A DNA stretch of 64,000 nt from Paenibacillus sp. YN15 (GTDB lineage Bacteria > Bacillota > Bacilli > Paenibacillales > NBRC-103111): positions 1-64,000 of the forward strand of contig NZ_QMFA01000021.1 of the NCBI RefSeq assembly GCF_003285005.1. Direction: 5' to 3'. The position numbers and the translations under genes are program-made. Under the pieces are notes generated by a model. That model ran no database searches, was not told where the DNA came from, and saw only the letters and a list, made by a program, of their open reading frames with translations. Every line of letters starts with the position of its first letter. Position 1 is the first letter of the stretch. This document shows, piece after piece, positions 1-8,034 of the stretch.

Positions 1-65
1 AGCTCAGTAGGTAGAGTGCATCCATGGTAAGGATGAGGTCACCGGTTCGATTCCGGTTGGAAGCT
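1..65 (+). tRNA. tRNA-Thr (GGT), 5' end cut by window
   Basis: Cloverleaf lacking about the first eight bases, which lie outside the window. The anticodon stem CATCC/GGATG holds the 7-nt loop ATGGTAA, giving anticodon GGT. A T-arm with GGTTCGATTCC follows, and the 3' acceptor strand TGGAAGC would pair with the missing 5' GCTTCCA. No CCA is encoded. First of four tRNAs packed head to tail, probably one processed transcript. Confidence 0.9.
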
Positions 66-73
66 TTCCGATT

Positions 74-145
74 GGCCCGTTGGTCAAGAGGTTAAGACAC
101 CTCCCTCTCACGGAGGAAACAGGGGTTCGATTCCCCTACGGGTCA
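74..145 (+). tRNA. tRNA-Glu (CTC)
   Basis: Full cloverleaf of 72 nt. Acceptor GGCCCGT pairs with ACGGGTC (one G-T pair). The anticodon stem CCTCC/GGAGG encloses loop CTCTCAC, anticodon CTC. T-arm is GGGGTTCGATTCCCC. Eight bases after the tRNA-Thr; no CCA encoded. Confidence 0.9.
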
Positions 146-155
146 TACATATCCC

Positions 156-231
156 GGGCGCTTAGCTCAGCCGGGAGAGCATCTGCCTTACAAGCAGAGG
201 GTCGGGGGTTCGATCCCCTCAGCGCCCACCA
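156..231 (+). tRNA. tRNA-Val (TAC)
   Basis: Acceptor GGGCGCT pairs with AGCGCCC. Anticodon stem TCTGC/GCAGA has loop CTTACAA, anticodon TAC. The T-arm is GGGGGTTCGATCCCCTC. The 3' end is followed by an encoded CCA, unlike its neighbours. Confidence 0.93.
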
Positions 232-238
232 TACATTT

Positions 239-323
239 GCGGTCGTGGCGGAATTGGCAGACGCGCTGGATTCAGGTTCCAGTGGACTAATACTCCGTGG
301 AGGTTCGAGTCCTCTCGACCGCA
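239..323 (+). tRNA. tRNA-Leu (CAG)
   Basis: An 85-nt class II tRNA with a long variable arm. Acceptor GCGGTCG pairs with CGACCGC. Anticodon stem CTGGA/TCCAG has loop TTCAGGT, anticodon CAG. Positions 292-310 (end of the variable arm plus the 5' T-arm) recur exactly at 20699-20717, see that entry. Confidence 0.93.
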
Positions 324-334
324 CTACAAGCAGC

Positions 335-367
335 AAGGGCTTCAGCGGTTTTCGCTGAAGCCCTTTT
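335..367 (+). terminator. Rho-independent terminator of the tRNA cluster
   Basis: A 13-bp perfect stem AAGGGCTTCAGCG/CGCTGAAGCCCTT around loop GTTTT, running into T residues 11 nt after tRNA-Leu. Confidence 0.9.
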
Positions 368-537
368 GCTATTTCTAGATTGTTTTTCTAACATCGGTTT
401 TATTACTATATGCTCTGCAGTTTATTGCCTTGTTTGGGTTTGCAGCATGGAAGGAGTCTCGATCACTTACGCCGAATTTTGTTGTTGGGGTTTACTGTTC
501 AGGAAATCGATAAAGGGTAATGCACAATGAAATTTCA

Positions 538-645
538 AATGATTATGAAATGATTAGTCTAAGTAAAATGAGGATTATATTCTGTGCATGGAGTTAACAA
601 ACTAAATTAGGATTATTTCATGTCACACGGATGTGTGGATATAAT
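538..645 (+). promoter_or_regulatory. Upstream region of the binding-protein gene: promoter and repeated AATGATTA
   Basis: The stretch 368-691 has no convincing gene. It holds a perfect -10 box TATAAT (640-645) with a poor -35 (TTCATG, 617-622), as expected for an activated promoter. AATGATTA occurs at 538-545 and 549-556 (11 bp apart) and a related GATTAT at 573. The same AATGATTA pair recurs upstream of the permease gene at 8035. The natural regulator would be the AraC-type protein encoded at 5575-7848; this is inference. Confidence 0.45.
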
Positions 646-918
646 GGGGGTGCTTAAATCACAAATCACTTTTATTAGGGGAGGCTCGCACATGAAGCAG
701 AGAAAAATTCGCAAGAGCTATCTGTTTTTTGCATTGGCAACCACAATTACGTTAGCGGCGGGGTGCAGCAGCAGTAGCGGAGAGGAGAATAAAGCTCCCA
801 GTCCATCGGCCAAGGCGGCGGACAAGTCGCAGGAGCCACTACAGCTTAGTATAATGATGCCTTTGTATGAAACGGAACCACCGAAGGCTGACGAGCCGTT
901 TCAAAAGCTTATTGAAGA

Positions 919-924
919 GTATAC
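919..924. repeat. Target-site duplication, left copy
   Basis: GTATAC directly before the left end of the transposon; identical to 4187-4192. Confidence 0.85.
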
Positions 925-1017
925 TGTTTCTGCTAAGCGAAATTATCCGAAAGTTGACGCTTATGCCTGACCAAAGATTGACCGATATAATGTCCAGAGT
1001 GAAAATCGGGAAAGGAA

Positions 1018-1076
1018 AAGACGACCCTTGTCTAGGAGGGGACTGCGCCAACAGTCTTTGCCTCAGGGGTCGTCTT
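1018..1076 (+). other. Long hairpin in the transposon leader
   Basis: Arms AAGACGACCCTTG (1018-1030) and CAGGGGTCGTCTT (1064-1076) pair over 13 bp with one G-T pair. Inside the loop a second stem GACTG/CAGTC (1041-1045 and 1052-1056) can form. It lies between the left end and the first gene. It could shield transposase expression from outside transcription or form part of a structured leader; the function is not known. Confidence 0.55.
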
Positions 1077-1093
1077 CCACATAAACCTAAAGT

Positions 1094-1658
1094 ATGGTTA
1101 TTGTATCAAAGTTTACGCTGGTTGAAAAGAGGGATGTGACCGGCGTTTTTTGTTCGAAGTACAGAGGAAGCCCATTGCCCCTGCTGTGAAGCCCTTTTGG
1201 AAGTGATCGGTAGTCGCCCCCGTGTCTGGTACCAAAGCTCCGGTGAGCGAGCCGTGCTCATCATCCGGCGGCTATATTGCTCGGCTTGTAAGAAAATCCA
1301 CCATGAACTGCCGGACATGCTGGTGCCCTACAAGCGTTATGATGCAGCCAGCATCGAACAGACCGTCACTTCACCTCCTCCGGATGCTGTCGCAGCAGAT
1401 GAATCCACGCTATCCCGTTGGAGAGCCTGGTTTGCCACATGGGCCGTGTATGCCGCTGGTTGTTTGGCCTCCCTTGCCCAGCGTTTGCACCTGCCCGTGG
1501 AGAAGACGTGTGGTCTCCCCGAATCTGTCCTTCCCCTGCTCCACCGTTACGTCGAAAGCGCTCCCGGATGGCTGAGCCGGATTGTCCGTTCCGTGGTCAA
1601 CAGCAGCTTGTGGGTCACAGACCCGTTCTGCGTTCCTGTCCACTCTGCCTTGGACTAG
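1094..1658 (+). pseudogene. Zinc-ribbon DUF6431-like transposon protein, frameshifted near the start
   Basis: The body of the protein reads in the frame of 1140-1658. It has a zinc-ribbon pair CPCC (about 1176) and CSAC (about 1285), then HHELPDMLVPYKRY and a W-rich C-terminal half. That frame has no ATG or GTG start upstream of the first cysteine pair. A good start (ATG 1094, MVIVSKFTLVEKRDVTGVF) lies in another frame, and the two would join through the six-T run at 1146-1151 with a one-base slip. So the gene is either inactivated by a single-base indel or expressed by slippage. I recall this family as DUF6431, usually found next to this transposase/ATPase pair; its role is unknown, possibly end or target recognition. 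Confidence 0.6.
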
Positions 1659-1690
1659 ACTGGAATCATCTAGCCAAGGGAGATGAGAAC

Positions 1691-3043
1691 ATGAAGATCA
1701 AACAACATGCCGAAGAGGTGGCGGCCCAGCGTATGCAGGTTTTGGCGCCTCTTTTAGCGGAAGGACTGGATCCGGCCAAGGCCAGTCAACTGAAAACGGC
1801 CATTGCCGAGCAAACCGGCTGGTCGGAACGCACCATCCGACGGTATCTGGCCCGGCACCGGGAGGAAGGGTTTTCCGGCCTGAAGCCTAAGACGCGAGGT
1901 CGAAAACCGGCCACGGACATCCTTGCGGAAGAAGTGCTGGAGCAAGCGATCCTGCTGCGTCGGGAGGTGCCCGGACGCAGCGTCCGGCAGATCATTCAAA
2001 TTTTGGAGTGGGAAGAGAAAATTGAACCCGGGCAGGTCAAACGCAGCACCCTGCAAGAGAAACTGACGGAACGCGGCTACAGTTCTCGGCACATGCGGCT
2101 GTATGCCACAAAGGGAGTCGCCGCCCGGCGTTTCCAGAAACGGCACCGCAACCAGATCTGGCAAAGCGACATTAAATTTGGTCCCTACCTGCCCATTGGC
2201 CCCAAGGGAGAATCACGTCAGGTATATCTGGTGCTGTTCATCGATGACGCCACGCGCTTTGTGCTGCACGGGGAGTTTTACCCGACGCTGGATGCCCGCA
2301 TCGTGGAGGAGGCCTTTCGGCAGGCCATCGGAGTCTATGGGATTCCAGAGGCGGTCTACTTCGACAACGGCAAGCAATACAAGAGCCACCAGATGGGACG
2401 GACCTGCTCGAAGCTGGGCATTCGGCTTCTCTTTGCCAAGCCGTACTCGCCAGAGTCCAAGGGCAAGGTAGAACGGCTGAACGGCGTGGTGCAGCACTTT
2501 CTGGATGAGGCCGCGTTGGAGAAGCCCAGGACGCTGGAGCGACTGAATACGCTCTTTCAGGCGTGGCTCAGCGAGTGCCATCAGAACAAGCCCCATGCCG
2601 CATTGGGAGAAGAAACCACTCCCCAAATGGCGTTTCGCCGGGATACGAAGGTGTTGCGGTTTGCCGATCCGGAAGGGGTGGCGGATGCCTTCTTGCACAG
2701 CGAGAAACGCAAGGTGGACAAGGCGGGCTGCATCAGCTTCATGGGAAGGAAATACGAGGCCGGGCTTTCTTTCATCGGGCGAACGGTGGAGGTGGTCTAT
2801 GACCCGGCGGACATCCGAGAGATCACGTTAGAATACGAAGGGGTGCCGGCCTGGAAGGCCAAGGAACTGGAGATCGGAGAATGGGCCGGTCAGCGGCCGA
2901 AGCTGCCGGCCCATCTGCAGCCGCAACCGCCGGAGGGATCCAGGCTACTGCAGGGAGCGGCCAAGAAACAGGAGGAGCGTCAGGAGAAGCAGGCCCATGC
3001 CGTGAGCTACCGGACGGTTCGGGAGGAAGAACGCCATGTTTGA
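1691..3043 (+). CDS. DDE-type (rve-fold) transposase, TnsB/IS481-like
   Basis: A 450-aa protein. It starts at ATG 1691 with AAGGGAGATGAG upstream; the longer open frame before it overlaps the DUF6431-like gene. An N-terminal helix-turn-helix region (about residues 20-60, with SERTIRRYLARHREEGF) precedes the RNase-H-like catalytic core, with catalytic acidic candidates in WQSDIKFG (first Asp), YFDNGKQY (second Asp) and SPESKGKVERLNG (Glu). A Mu-type C-terminal beta-barrel region follows (about 340-410). It should cut and join the element ends. Its last codons overlap the start of the ATPase gene by 8 bp, so the two are probably translationally coupled, as with TnsB-TnsC and TniA-TniB pairs. 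Confidence 0.88.
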   Translation: MKIKQHAEEVAAQRMQVLAPLLAEGLDPAKASQLKTAIAEQTGWSERTIRRYLARHREEGFSGLKPKTRGRKPATDILAEEVLEQAILLRREVPGRSVRQIIQILEWEEKIEPGQVKRSTLQEKLTERGYSSRHMRLYATKGVAARRFQKRHRNQIWQSDIKFGPYLPIGPKGESRQVYLVLFIDDATRFVLHGEFYPTLDARIVEEAFRQAIGVYGIPEAVYFDNGKQYKSHQMGRTCSKLGIRLLFAKPYSPESKGKVERLNGVVQHFLDEAALEKPRTLERLNTLFQAWLSECHQNKPHAALGEETTPQMAFRRDTKVLRFADPEGVADAFLHSEKRKVDKAGCISFMGRKYEAGLSFIGRTVEVVYDPADIREITLEYEGVPAWKAKELEIGEWAGQRPKLPAHLQPQPPEGSRLLQGAAKKQEERQEKQAHAVSYRTVREEERHV

Positions 3044-3836
3044 GGCTTTCTACGATCTGAGCCGGACGCCGTTCACCCGGGAGGTGCCGGTCGAGGACTT
3101 GTATGTGTCCCCTATGCTGGAAGAAACGTTGGGCAGGCTGGTCTACGCGGCGAAACGGCAGTGGTTTGCCGTGGTCACGGGAGATTGTGGCACAGGGAAA
3201 ACAACCATCCTGCGGCGGCTGGCCGGGGAACTGAAGGAGTCGGAATACAAGCTACTCTATGTGGCGGATTCGAAGCTGACACCGCGCCACTTTTACAAGG
3301 GGATACTGGAGCAGTTGGGCTGTGAGGCCCGGTTCTACCGGGGAGATGCTAAGCGGCAGCTACACCGGGAGATTGAGCTGTTGCGGGGGATGCATCAGGT
3401 GCAGCCGGTGGTGGTGGTCGACGAAGCCCATCTCTTGGACCGGGAGATGCTGGAGGAAGTGCGGTTTCTGCTCAACTTCCGGATGGATGCGCAGAGCCCC
3501 ATGGCGTTGGTGCTGGTGGGTCAGACGGAGCTGTGGGAACGGCTGCGGCTGCAAACCTACGCGGCGATCCGGCAGCGGATCGATCTGCAGTGCAAGTTGT
3601 CTCACTATGACCGGGCGCAGAGCGCAGAGTACCTGAAGCGGCACTTGACCTATGCGGGAGCACAGCAGGATATCTTCTCGGATGCAGCGGTAGAGGAAAT
3701 GTATCGGTATTCGGGAGGAACGGCGCGGATGCTCAACCAGGTCGCGACTCACAGTCTGATGTACGGAGCGCAGAACAAGCGGCGGATCGTCGATGACCAT
3801 ATGGTGAAACAGGTCATTGCGGGAGAATTGTCATGA
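3036..3836 (+). CDS. AAA+ ATPase of the transposon, TnsC/TniB/ExeA-like
   Basis: A 266-aa protein starting at ATG 3036, with GGGAGGAAG upstream inside the transposase gene. Walker A is GDCGTGKTT (about residues 49-57), Walker B is VVVVDEAHLL (about 124-133), and a sensor-like region LVLVGQTELW follows. The N-terminus (FYDLSRTPFTREVPVEDLY) is the common ExeA-type opening. Such ATPases bind DNA and select or license the target for the DDE transposase in Tn7-, Tn5053- and Mu-like systems. The protein ends with an overlap of four bases into the next small gene. Confidence 0.87.
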   Translation: MFEAFYDLSRTPFTREVPVEDLYVSPMLEETLGRLVYAAKRQWFAVVTGDCGTGKTTILRRLAGELKESEYKLLYVADSKLTPRHFYKGILEQLGCEARFYRGDAKRQLHREIELLRGMHQVQPVVVVDEAHLLDREMLEEVRFLLNFRMDAQSPMALVLVGQTELWERLRLQTYAAIRQRIDLQCKLSHYDRAQSAEYLKRHLTYAGAQQDIFSDAAVEEMYRYSGGTARMLNQVATHSLMYGAQNKRRIVDDHMVKQVIAGELS

Positions 3837-4063
3837 GGCGGCAGTGGCTTCCGATGACCTATGACCGGAATGGGGCTTGGTGGGTAGTGGAGATCGAGGG
3901 CCGAAAAGTGGGATTTCACTGCGGGGAATATCTGCTGATGCACATTCGGGAAGGGCTGGAGGTGGCGTGCCGGATCGAGATGGACCGGGACTGGTACGTG
4001 GTCATGAGCGAGAATGCCCAGTTTTACTTGAAGAACAAGCAAACCTACTGGGTAGAAATCTGA
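3833..4063 (+). CDS. Small DUF5348-like transposon protein
   Basis: A 76-aa soluble, tryptophan- and tyrosine-rich protein starting ATG 3833, which overlaps the ATPase stop (ATGA). It contains RNGAWWVVEIEGRKVGFHCG and WYVVMSENAQFYLKNKQTYWVEI-type beta-strand pattern. I recall this as DUF5348, a small domain of unknown role found in Firmicutes. The tight coupling to the transposase and ATPase genes makes it an integral part of the element, perhaps a cofactor, but nothing in the sequence shows the function. Confidence 0.6.
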   Translation: MRRQWLPMTYDRNGAWWVVEIEGRKVGFHCGEYLLMHIREGLEVACRIEMDRDWYVVMSENAQFYLKNKQTYWVEI

Positions 4064-4068
4064 CATAA

Positions 4069-4102
4069 CGGGAAGCTGGCGATAAGACCGGGCTTCCCGT
4101 TT
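4069..4102 (+). terminator. Terminator-like hairpin after the transposon genes
   Basis: Stem CGGGAAGC/GCTTCCCG (4069-4076 and 4092-4099) followed by a short TTT, six bases after the DUF5348-like stop codon and inside the right end. Confidence 0.5.
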
Positions 4103-4186
4103 ATGCGCCCTTTTCGGTCAGATATTCCATTTGAATCCGGACACCTTGCGCCGTCAATTTCTTGCCATGATAGAACGTCAGTAACA

Positions 4187-4192
4187 GTATAC
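4187..4192. repeat. Target-site duplication, right copy
   Basis: GTATAC directly after the right end of the transposon; identical to 919-924. Confidence 0.85.
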
Positions 4193-5513
4193 AAATACGA
4201 AGCTGACGATTAGTTACGCACCCGCGGCCAGCTATTCGGACAAACTGAATATCACTTTAGCCTCCGGAGAATTGCCGAAGGTTATGACATTACTTGGCGG
4301 CGATGTGAAAAGCGCGGCTTTCATCAATGCTATGCGGTCCGGCGCTTTCTGGGAGGTAGGCCCATATTTAAAGAATTATCCGAATTTAGCCAATATGCCG
4401 GCGATTGGTTATGAGAACACAATGTATGATGGTAAAACCTACGGTTTGTATCGTTATCGCGACGCCGCGCGCGAGGGATTGATCTTCCGCAAGGACTGGC
4501 TGGACAATCTCGGTTTAAAAACCCCAACCACAATTGATGAGCTATACACTGCCTTGAAGGCATTTGCTCATAATGATCCCGATCAGAACGGGAAACAGGA
4601 TACCTATGGCTTAATCGACGCTAATAATATATTTGGCTTCAATACCATCTTTGCAATCTTCGGGTCCCCTCAAGGATATGAGGTTAAGGATGGCAAGTTC
4701 ATTCCCGCTCATGAAACGGCTGAAAATTTCGAAGCCATGAAGTTCCTGAGAAAGCTATACGAGGAAAAAATTCTCGTCTCTGACTTTGCGGTAATGACCC
4801 CGGCGCAAAGGAACGAGATGATCTATACCGGTAAAGGCGGAGCGGTTTTTGCTACAGTTGACGGAGCCCAGAGATACCAACAAGAAACGGAAAAGATTAA
4901 TCCGAAAGCCCGGTTTGATATTACGCAACAGATTAAGGGGCCAAAAGGAGAACGTATTCCTTCGTATCCCGGACACAATGGCATCGTGGTATTTCCTAAA
5001 TCCAGCGTGAAAACGGAAGCGGAATTGAAGCAGATTCTAAGCTTTTACAACAAGCTGGGCGATGATAAAATGATAGATTTGTTCGCATGGGGAATCGAGG
5101 GGGTCTCCTATAAGGTAGAAAATAATACTTTTGTCGGAATAGACAATTTCCAAACTCCAAGCGGATGGAAAGTCTTTGAGCAACTGACTGTTTATGATAC
5201 CTTAGGGTTAACAAAGCAGCAGAAAAAATTTGCCACTCCCCTGGAGGAAAAAATCAACAGGCTGATTAAGAAAGAAGGCGCTTCAATTATTACTAAAGAT
5301 CCCTCTGCCCCTCTGAATTCGGAAACGAAGGGAATAAAGGGACCGGAAATTGACAAGATTATCTATGATGCCAGGGTTAAGTTCATCATGGGGATGATGG
5401 ACGAGGCTGGCTATAAGCAGGAACTGGAGAAATGGCGCAAATTGGGCGGAAGCCAGATTTTGCTGGAGCTGGAGACGGAATACGCAAAAGCTACCAAATA
5501 AACGAACAGTGCC

Positions 5514-5545
5514 ACATGGGATTGGGGATTCATCCTCATCCCATG
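5514..5545 (+). terminator. Hairpin between binding-protein and regulator genes
   Basis: ACATGGGATTGGGGAT can pair with ATCCTCATCCCATGT over about 13 positions. No clear T-tract follows, so it may be a weak terminator, processing site or mRNA stabiliser rather than a full terminator. Confidence 0.4.
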
Positions 5546-5574
5546 TTGTGTTGTATCGGACGAGGGGATTCTTG

Positions 5575-7848
5575 ATGAGGTTCTCCAAATATTTCACGCG
5601 GCTCCTGGCTGCAATGACAGCCATTAGCACAGTTCCTATTGTAGGATTGGGTTTCTTCTCCTATATTATATCTTCAGGATTAGTGGAAGAACGGGTATTG
5701 GAAGGAAACCGTCAAGTGGTCCTTCAGTCGCAGCTACGAATTGAGCAAACGTTGAAAACAACGGATCACACCCTGACCCAATTCATTAATCTGCCTTATC
5801 TGGTTGATGTTATTAGAAGAGAGGCGTATACGACAAACGAATTTGGGGATCTTCGTGATCTGCAGCAAACATTAAGCAATCTCCAGGGTTTTGAGACGGG
5901 GATAACGGAGATTATTCTGGCGAGTCTGCGGCATGAATGGCTCCTTGACAACAAGGGCTTGCAGTCCTTGGAGGAGTCGGCGCATAAGGAACGATTGCTT
6001 GACTATACTATCAAACAACGATCATCCTTTTGGTCATCCGAGGTGGATGAGAGTGGCAGTGTGCAGCTGCGTCTAATCAAAACTATTCCGAACTTCACTC
6101 GGGACCCGGAGGGCTTCATCATTGCAAATCTACCCGGCAGCTCCCTTCAACAATGGTTGACAAGCTCCAGCTTTACTGGCACGATGCTTATCATGAACGA
6201 GAATCATGAGCTGATTGCACATCAAAGCGATCAGGTTGTTATTGATGGGCTTCAGGAGTTTTTGGCCGAACATCAGACTGATCTTACAGAGGAAAGCGGA
6301 CAACTGGAATTCACATCATTGAACGACGATCATACCTATGCGTTAACGTATACCCGATCTTCTTACAATCATTGGATTTATGCAACCGTTATCGATCTGG
6401 AGGAGCTTAGCCGTGAATCCCGCCCTATAGGGTATATTACCTTCTTTACATGCATAGTTACACTGGTAATCATCCTTCTCTTTTCTTTTTTTGGCTCCCG
6501 ATTCGTGTATATGCCGGTACGCCGATTATATCGGCTAACCCTTGATAAGTCACGGCAGGAGGTTAGCGGGCCGTCCGAGGATGAATTGGGGCATATCGAG
6601 CGGAGCGTCCTGTCTCTCGTTCACGAGCAGGAGGAGTTGGGCTTGGCGCTTCGGGGGCAAAATAAACAATTGAAAGAATGGTTCATAACCCGGCTTTTCA
6701 GTGGTAAGATGAAGTCGGATGAAATCCGGGAGAAGCTGACGACGTTTGGCTACTCCAGCGATTATGCCCAATACGCAGTCTTGGTGCTGCAAGTGGATAC
6801 ACTTGAAGACACCAGGTTTGAACAGCGGGACATAGATTTGCTGTTGTTTGCAGTTAATAATATTGTAGGGGAATTGCTTAGACCCGAGGAACAACTGCTG
6901 CCTGTTGTTATCGACCAGCAGCAGGTTACTTTGCTGCGTGGCTCTTCTGACACAGATCATTTCGCCGCCTATGCATACGAACTGGCGCAGCGAATTCAGG
7001 CTACCATTAAATCAATTCTGCAACTGCAGGTGAGCATTGGCATCAGCCGCGTCTTTCACTCCTTGCAGGATAGCCATAATGCTTATGCGGAAGGATGTGA
7101 GGCGCTTAAATATCGGATAAGAATTGGGGATGAAGCGCTGCTGTCCATTAATGATGTGAAGCCTGACTACCGGACGCCATCCACTTATCCGGAGCAGGTG
7201 GAGAGGGAGCTAATCGATGCCATAAAGTTGTTGAATGAAAAAAGCGCGGAAATTATGCTTCAGAACTTTATTGATGAGGTATTCCGTATCAAACAAAGCT
7301 CGTTGGAGTATCAAATGCAGTTTGTCCCATTGCTGTTCCGGCTGGCAGCTATGCTTCCACAACAGGGCGAGAGCAGCCAAACCTCTTTGTTCGACGACTT
7401 TTTCAACTGCAGAACTGCGGATGAAATTATGAAGTGGATGCTTAAGAAGCTGATCATCCCTATCATCAACCAGCTTACTTTACAATCCGAGTCGCAATTC
7501 AAGAATATCTCGGATACGGTTAAACAAATCATTGAACGGGAGTTCGACACCCCCATCACGTTGGAATCATGCGCGGCCCGCATTAACTATTCACCCGTGT
7601 ATGTAAGCCGCATTTTCCGCAAGCAAGCAGGGATTACGTTCATTGAATATCTCATCCAGGTCCGAATAGGAGCTGCTAAACAATGGCTGATCAGTTCGGA
7701 TATGAAAATTGGAGAAATGGCGGAAAGGCTGCAATATAATAACGCTCAAAACTTTATCCGTTCTTTCCGCAAAATGGAGGGAATGACCCCCCGTCAATAC
7801 CGGGAGCTTCATCGGGACAGCGGGGGGGCCGCGGATTCCGATTCTTGA
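5575..7848 (+). CDS. Membrane-bound AraC-family regulator of the first sugar locus
   Basis: A 757-aa protein. ATG 5575 is chosen over an upstream in-frame ATG because GAGGGGAT precedes it and the protein then opens with a basic residue stretch and a membrane segment (about 9-34). An extracellular sensor region of about 250 residues follows, then a second membrane segment (about 285-310), a cytoplasmic GGDEF-like-fold linker region typical of this class, and a C-terminal AraC double helix-turn-helix (about 655-750, with SPVYVSRIFRKQAG and EGMTPRQYRELH). In Paenibacillus-like genomes these one-protein sensors sit beside LplB/YtcP importers and control them. Candidate sites are the AATGATTA repeats at 538-556 and 7899-7926. 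A strong terminator follows. Confidence 0.87.
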   Translation: MRFSKYFTRLLAAMTAISTVPIVGLGFFSYIISSGLVEERVLEGNRQVVLQSQLRIEQTLKTTDHTLTQFINLPYLVDVIRREAYTTNEFGDLRDLQQTLSNLQGFETGITEIILASLRHEWLLDNKGLQSLEESAHKERLLDYTIKQRSSFWSSEVDESGSVQLRLIKTIPNFTRDPEGFIIANLPGSSLQQWLTSSSFTGTMLIMNENHELIAHQSDQVVIDGLQEFLAEHQTDLTEESGQLEFTSLNDDHTYALTYTRSSYNHWIYATVIDLEELSRESRPIGYITFFTCIVTLVIILLFSFFGSRFVYMPVRRLYRLTLDKSRQEVSGPSEDELGHIERSVLSLVHEQEELGLALRGQNKQLKEWFITRLFSGKMKSDEIREKLTTFGYSSDYAQYAVLVLQVDTLEDTRFEQRDIDLLLFAVNNIVGELLRPEEQLLPVVIDQQQVTLLRGSSDTDHFAAYAYELAQRIQATIKSILQLQVSIGISRVFHSLQDSHNAYAEGCEALKYRIRIGDEALLSINDVKPDYRTPSTYPEQVERELIDAIKLLNEKSAEIMLQNFIDEVFRIKQSSLEYQMQFVPLLFRLAAMLPQQGESSQTSLFDDFFNCRTADEIMKWMLKKLIIPIINQLTLQSESQFKNISDTVKQIIEREFDTPITLESCAARINYSPVYVSRIFRKQAGITFIEYLIQVRIGAAKQWLISSDMKIGEMAERLQYNNAQNFIRSFRKMEGMTPRQYRELHRDSGGAADSDS

Positions 7849-7860
7849 GCACCAATGACC

Positions 7861-7887
7861 AAGGACCTTGTGCAAGGTCCTTTTTTT
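7861..7887 (+). terminator. Rho-independent terminator after the AraC-type gene
   Basis: AAGGACCTT/AAGGTCCTT hairpin with a short GTGC loop followed by seven T residues, 13 bases after the stop codon. Confidence 0.9.
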
Positions 7888-7898
7888 ATGGGCTAAAA

Positions 7899-7992
7899 AA
7901 TGATTATCCGAGAGAAATAATGATTACTCCGTTATCGGAATGCATCGGGTTAACTACGGATTATTTACGGTTATGGCGGCGACCGGTACGAT
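7899..7992 (+). promoter_or_regulatory. Permease operon promoter with AATGATTA direct repeats
   Basis: AATGATTA occurs at 7899-7906 and 7919-7926, each followed by TCCG (those tetramers are 21 bp apart), a spacing used by AraC-type proteins. A possible sigma-A promoter TTTACG-N17-TACGAT lies at 7964-7992, four of six matches in each box. The same octamer pair is found before the binding-protein gene (538-556). Confidence 0.45.
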
Positions 7993-8034
7993 AGGACTAA
8001 GCTTGCAACTATAAAAAGGATGTGACTCGATCTC

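Larger units (their letters stand above)
925..4186 (+). mobile_element. 3.26-kb transposon with DDE transposase and AAA ATPase genes
   Basis: Ends are TGTTTCTG on the left and CAGTAACA on the right, i.e. short imperfect inverted ends of the 5'-TG...CA-3' type. It is flanked by the 6-bp duplication GTATAC. A 5-bp duplication is also possible if the boundary is shifted by one base. The element carries four genes in one direction: a zinc-ribbon DUF6431-like gene, a DDE transposase, a TnsC/TniB/ExeA-like ATPase and a small DUF5348-like gene, with 4- to 8-bp overlaps between the last three. A long hairpin sits near the left end and a terminator-like hairpin follows the last gene. Its GC content is visibly higher than that of the host gene it interrupts. 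Transposase plus ATPase is the architecture of Tn7/Tn5053/Mu-like elements, here in compact form. Confidence 0.88.
692..5501 (+). pseudogene. Extracellular solute-binding lipoprotein (sugar ABC importer), split by a transposon
   Basis: The gene starts at ATG 692 behind GGGGAGG and codes for a type II signal peptide with lipobox LAAGC (Cys25). It runs to codon 77 (ending EEYT), where the element 925-4186 is inserted. Removing the element and one copy of the 6-bp target duplication joins position 924 to 4193 and restores one continuous frame of 513 codons to the stop at 5501, the usual size of LplA/YtcQ-type binding proteins. The distal part has typical text such as NDPDQNGKQDTYGL and long helical regions. 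It would capture an oligosaccharide for the permeases at 8035 and 8970. As it stands, only a 77-residue secreted stub followed by transposon-encoded residues can be made, so this importer has probably lost its receptor unless a paralogue substitutes. Confidence 0.9.

Noticed and set aside
1-367. tRNA cluster as a CRISPR-like or repeat array
   Set aside because: The units fold as four distinct tRNAs with different anticodons; no spacer-repeat pattern exists. No CRISPR array was seen anywhere in the window.
80-530. Short plus- and minus-strand frames across the tRNA cluster
   Set aside because: They run through tRNA genes and a terminator and have no start signals.
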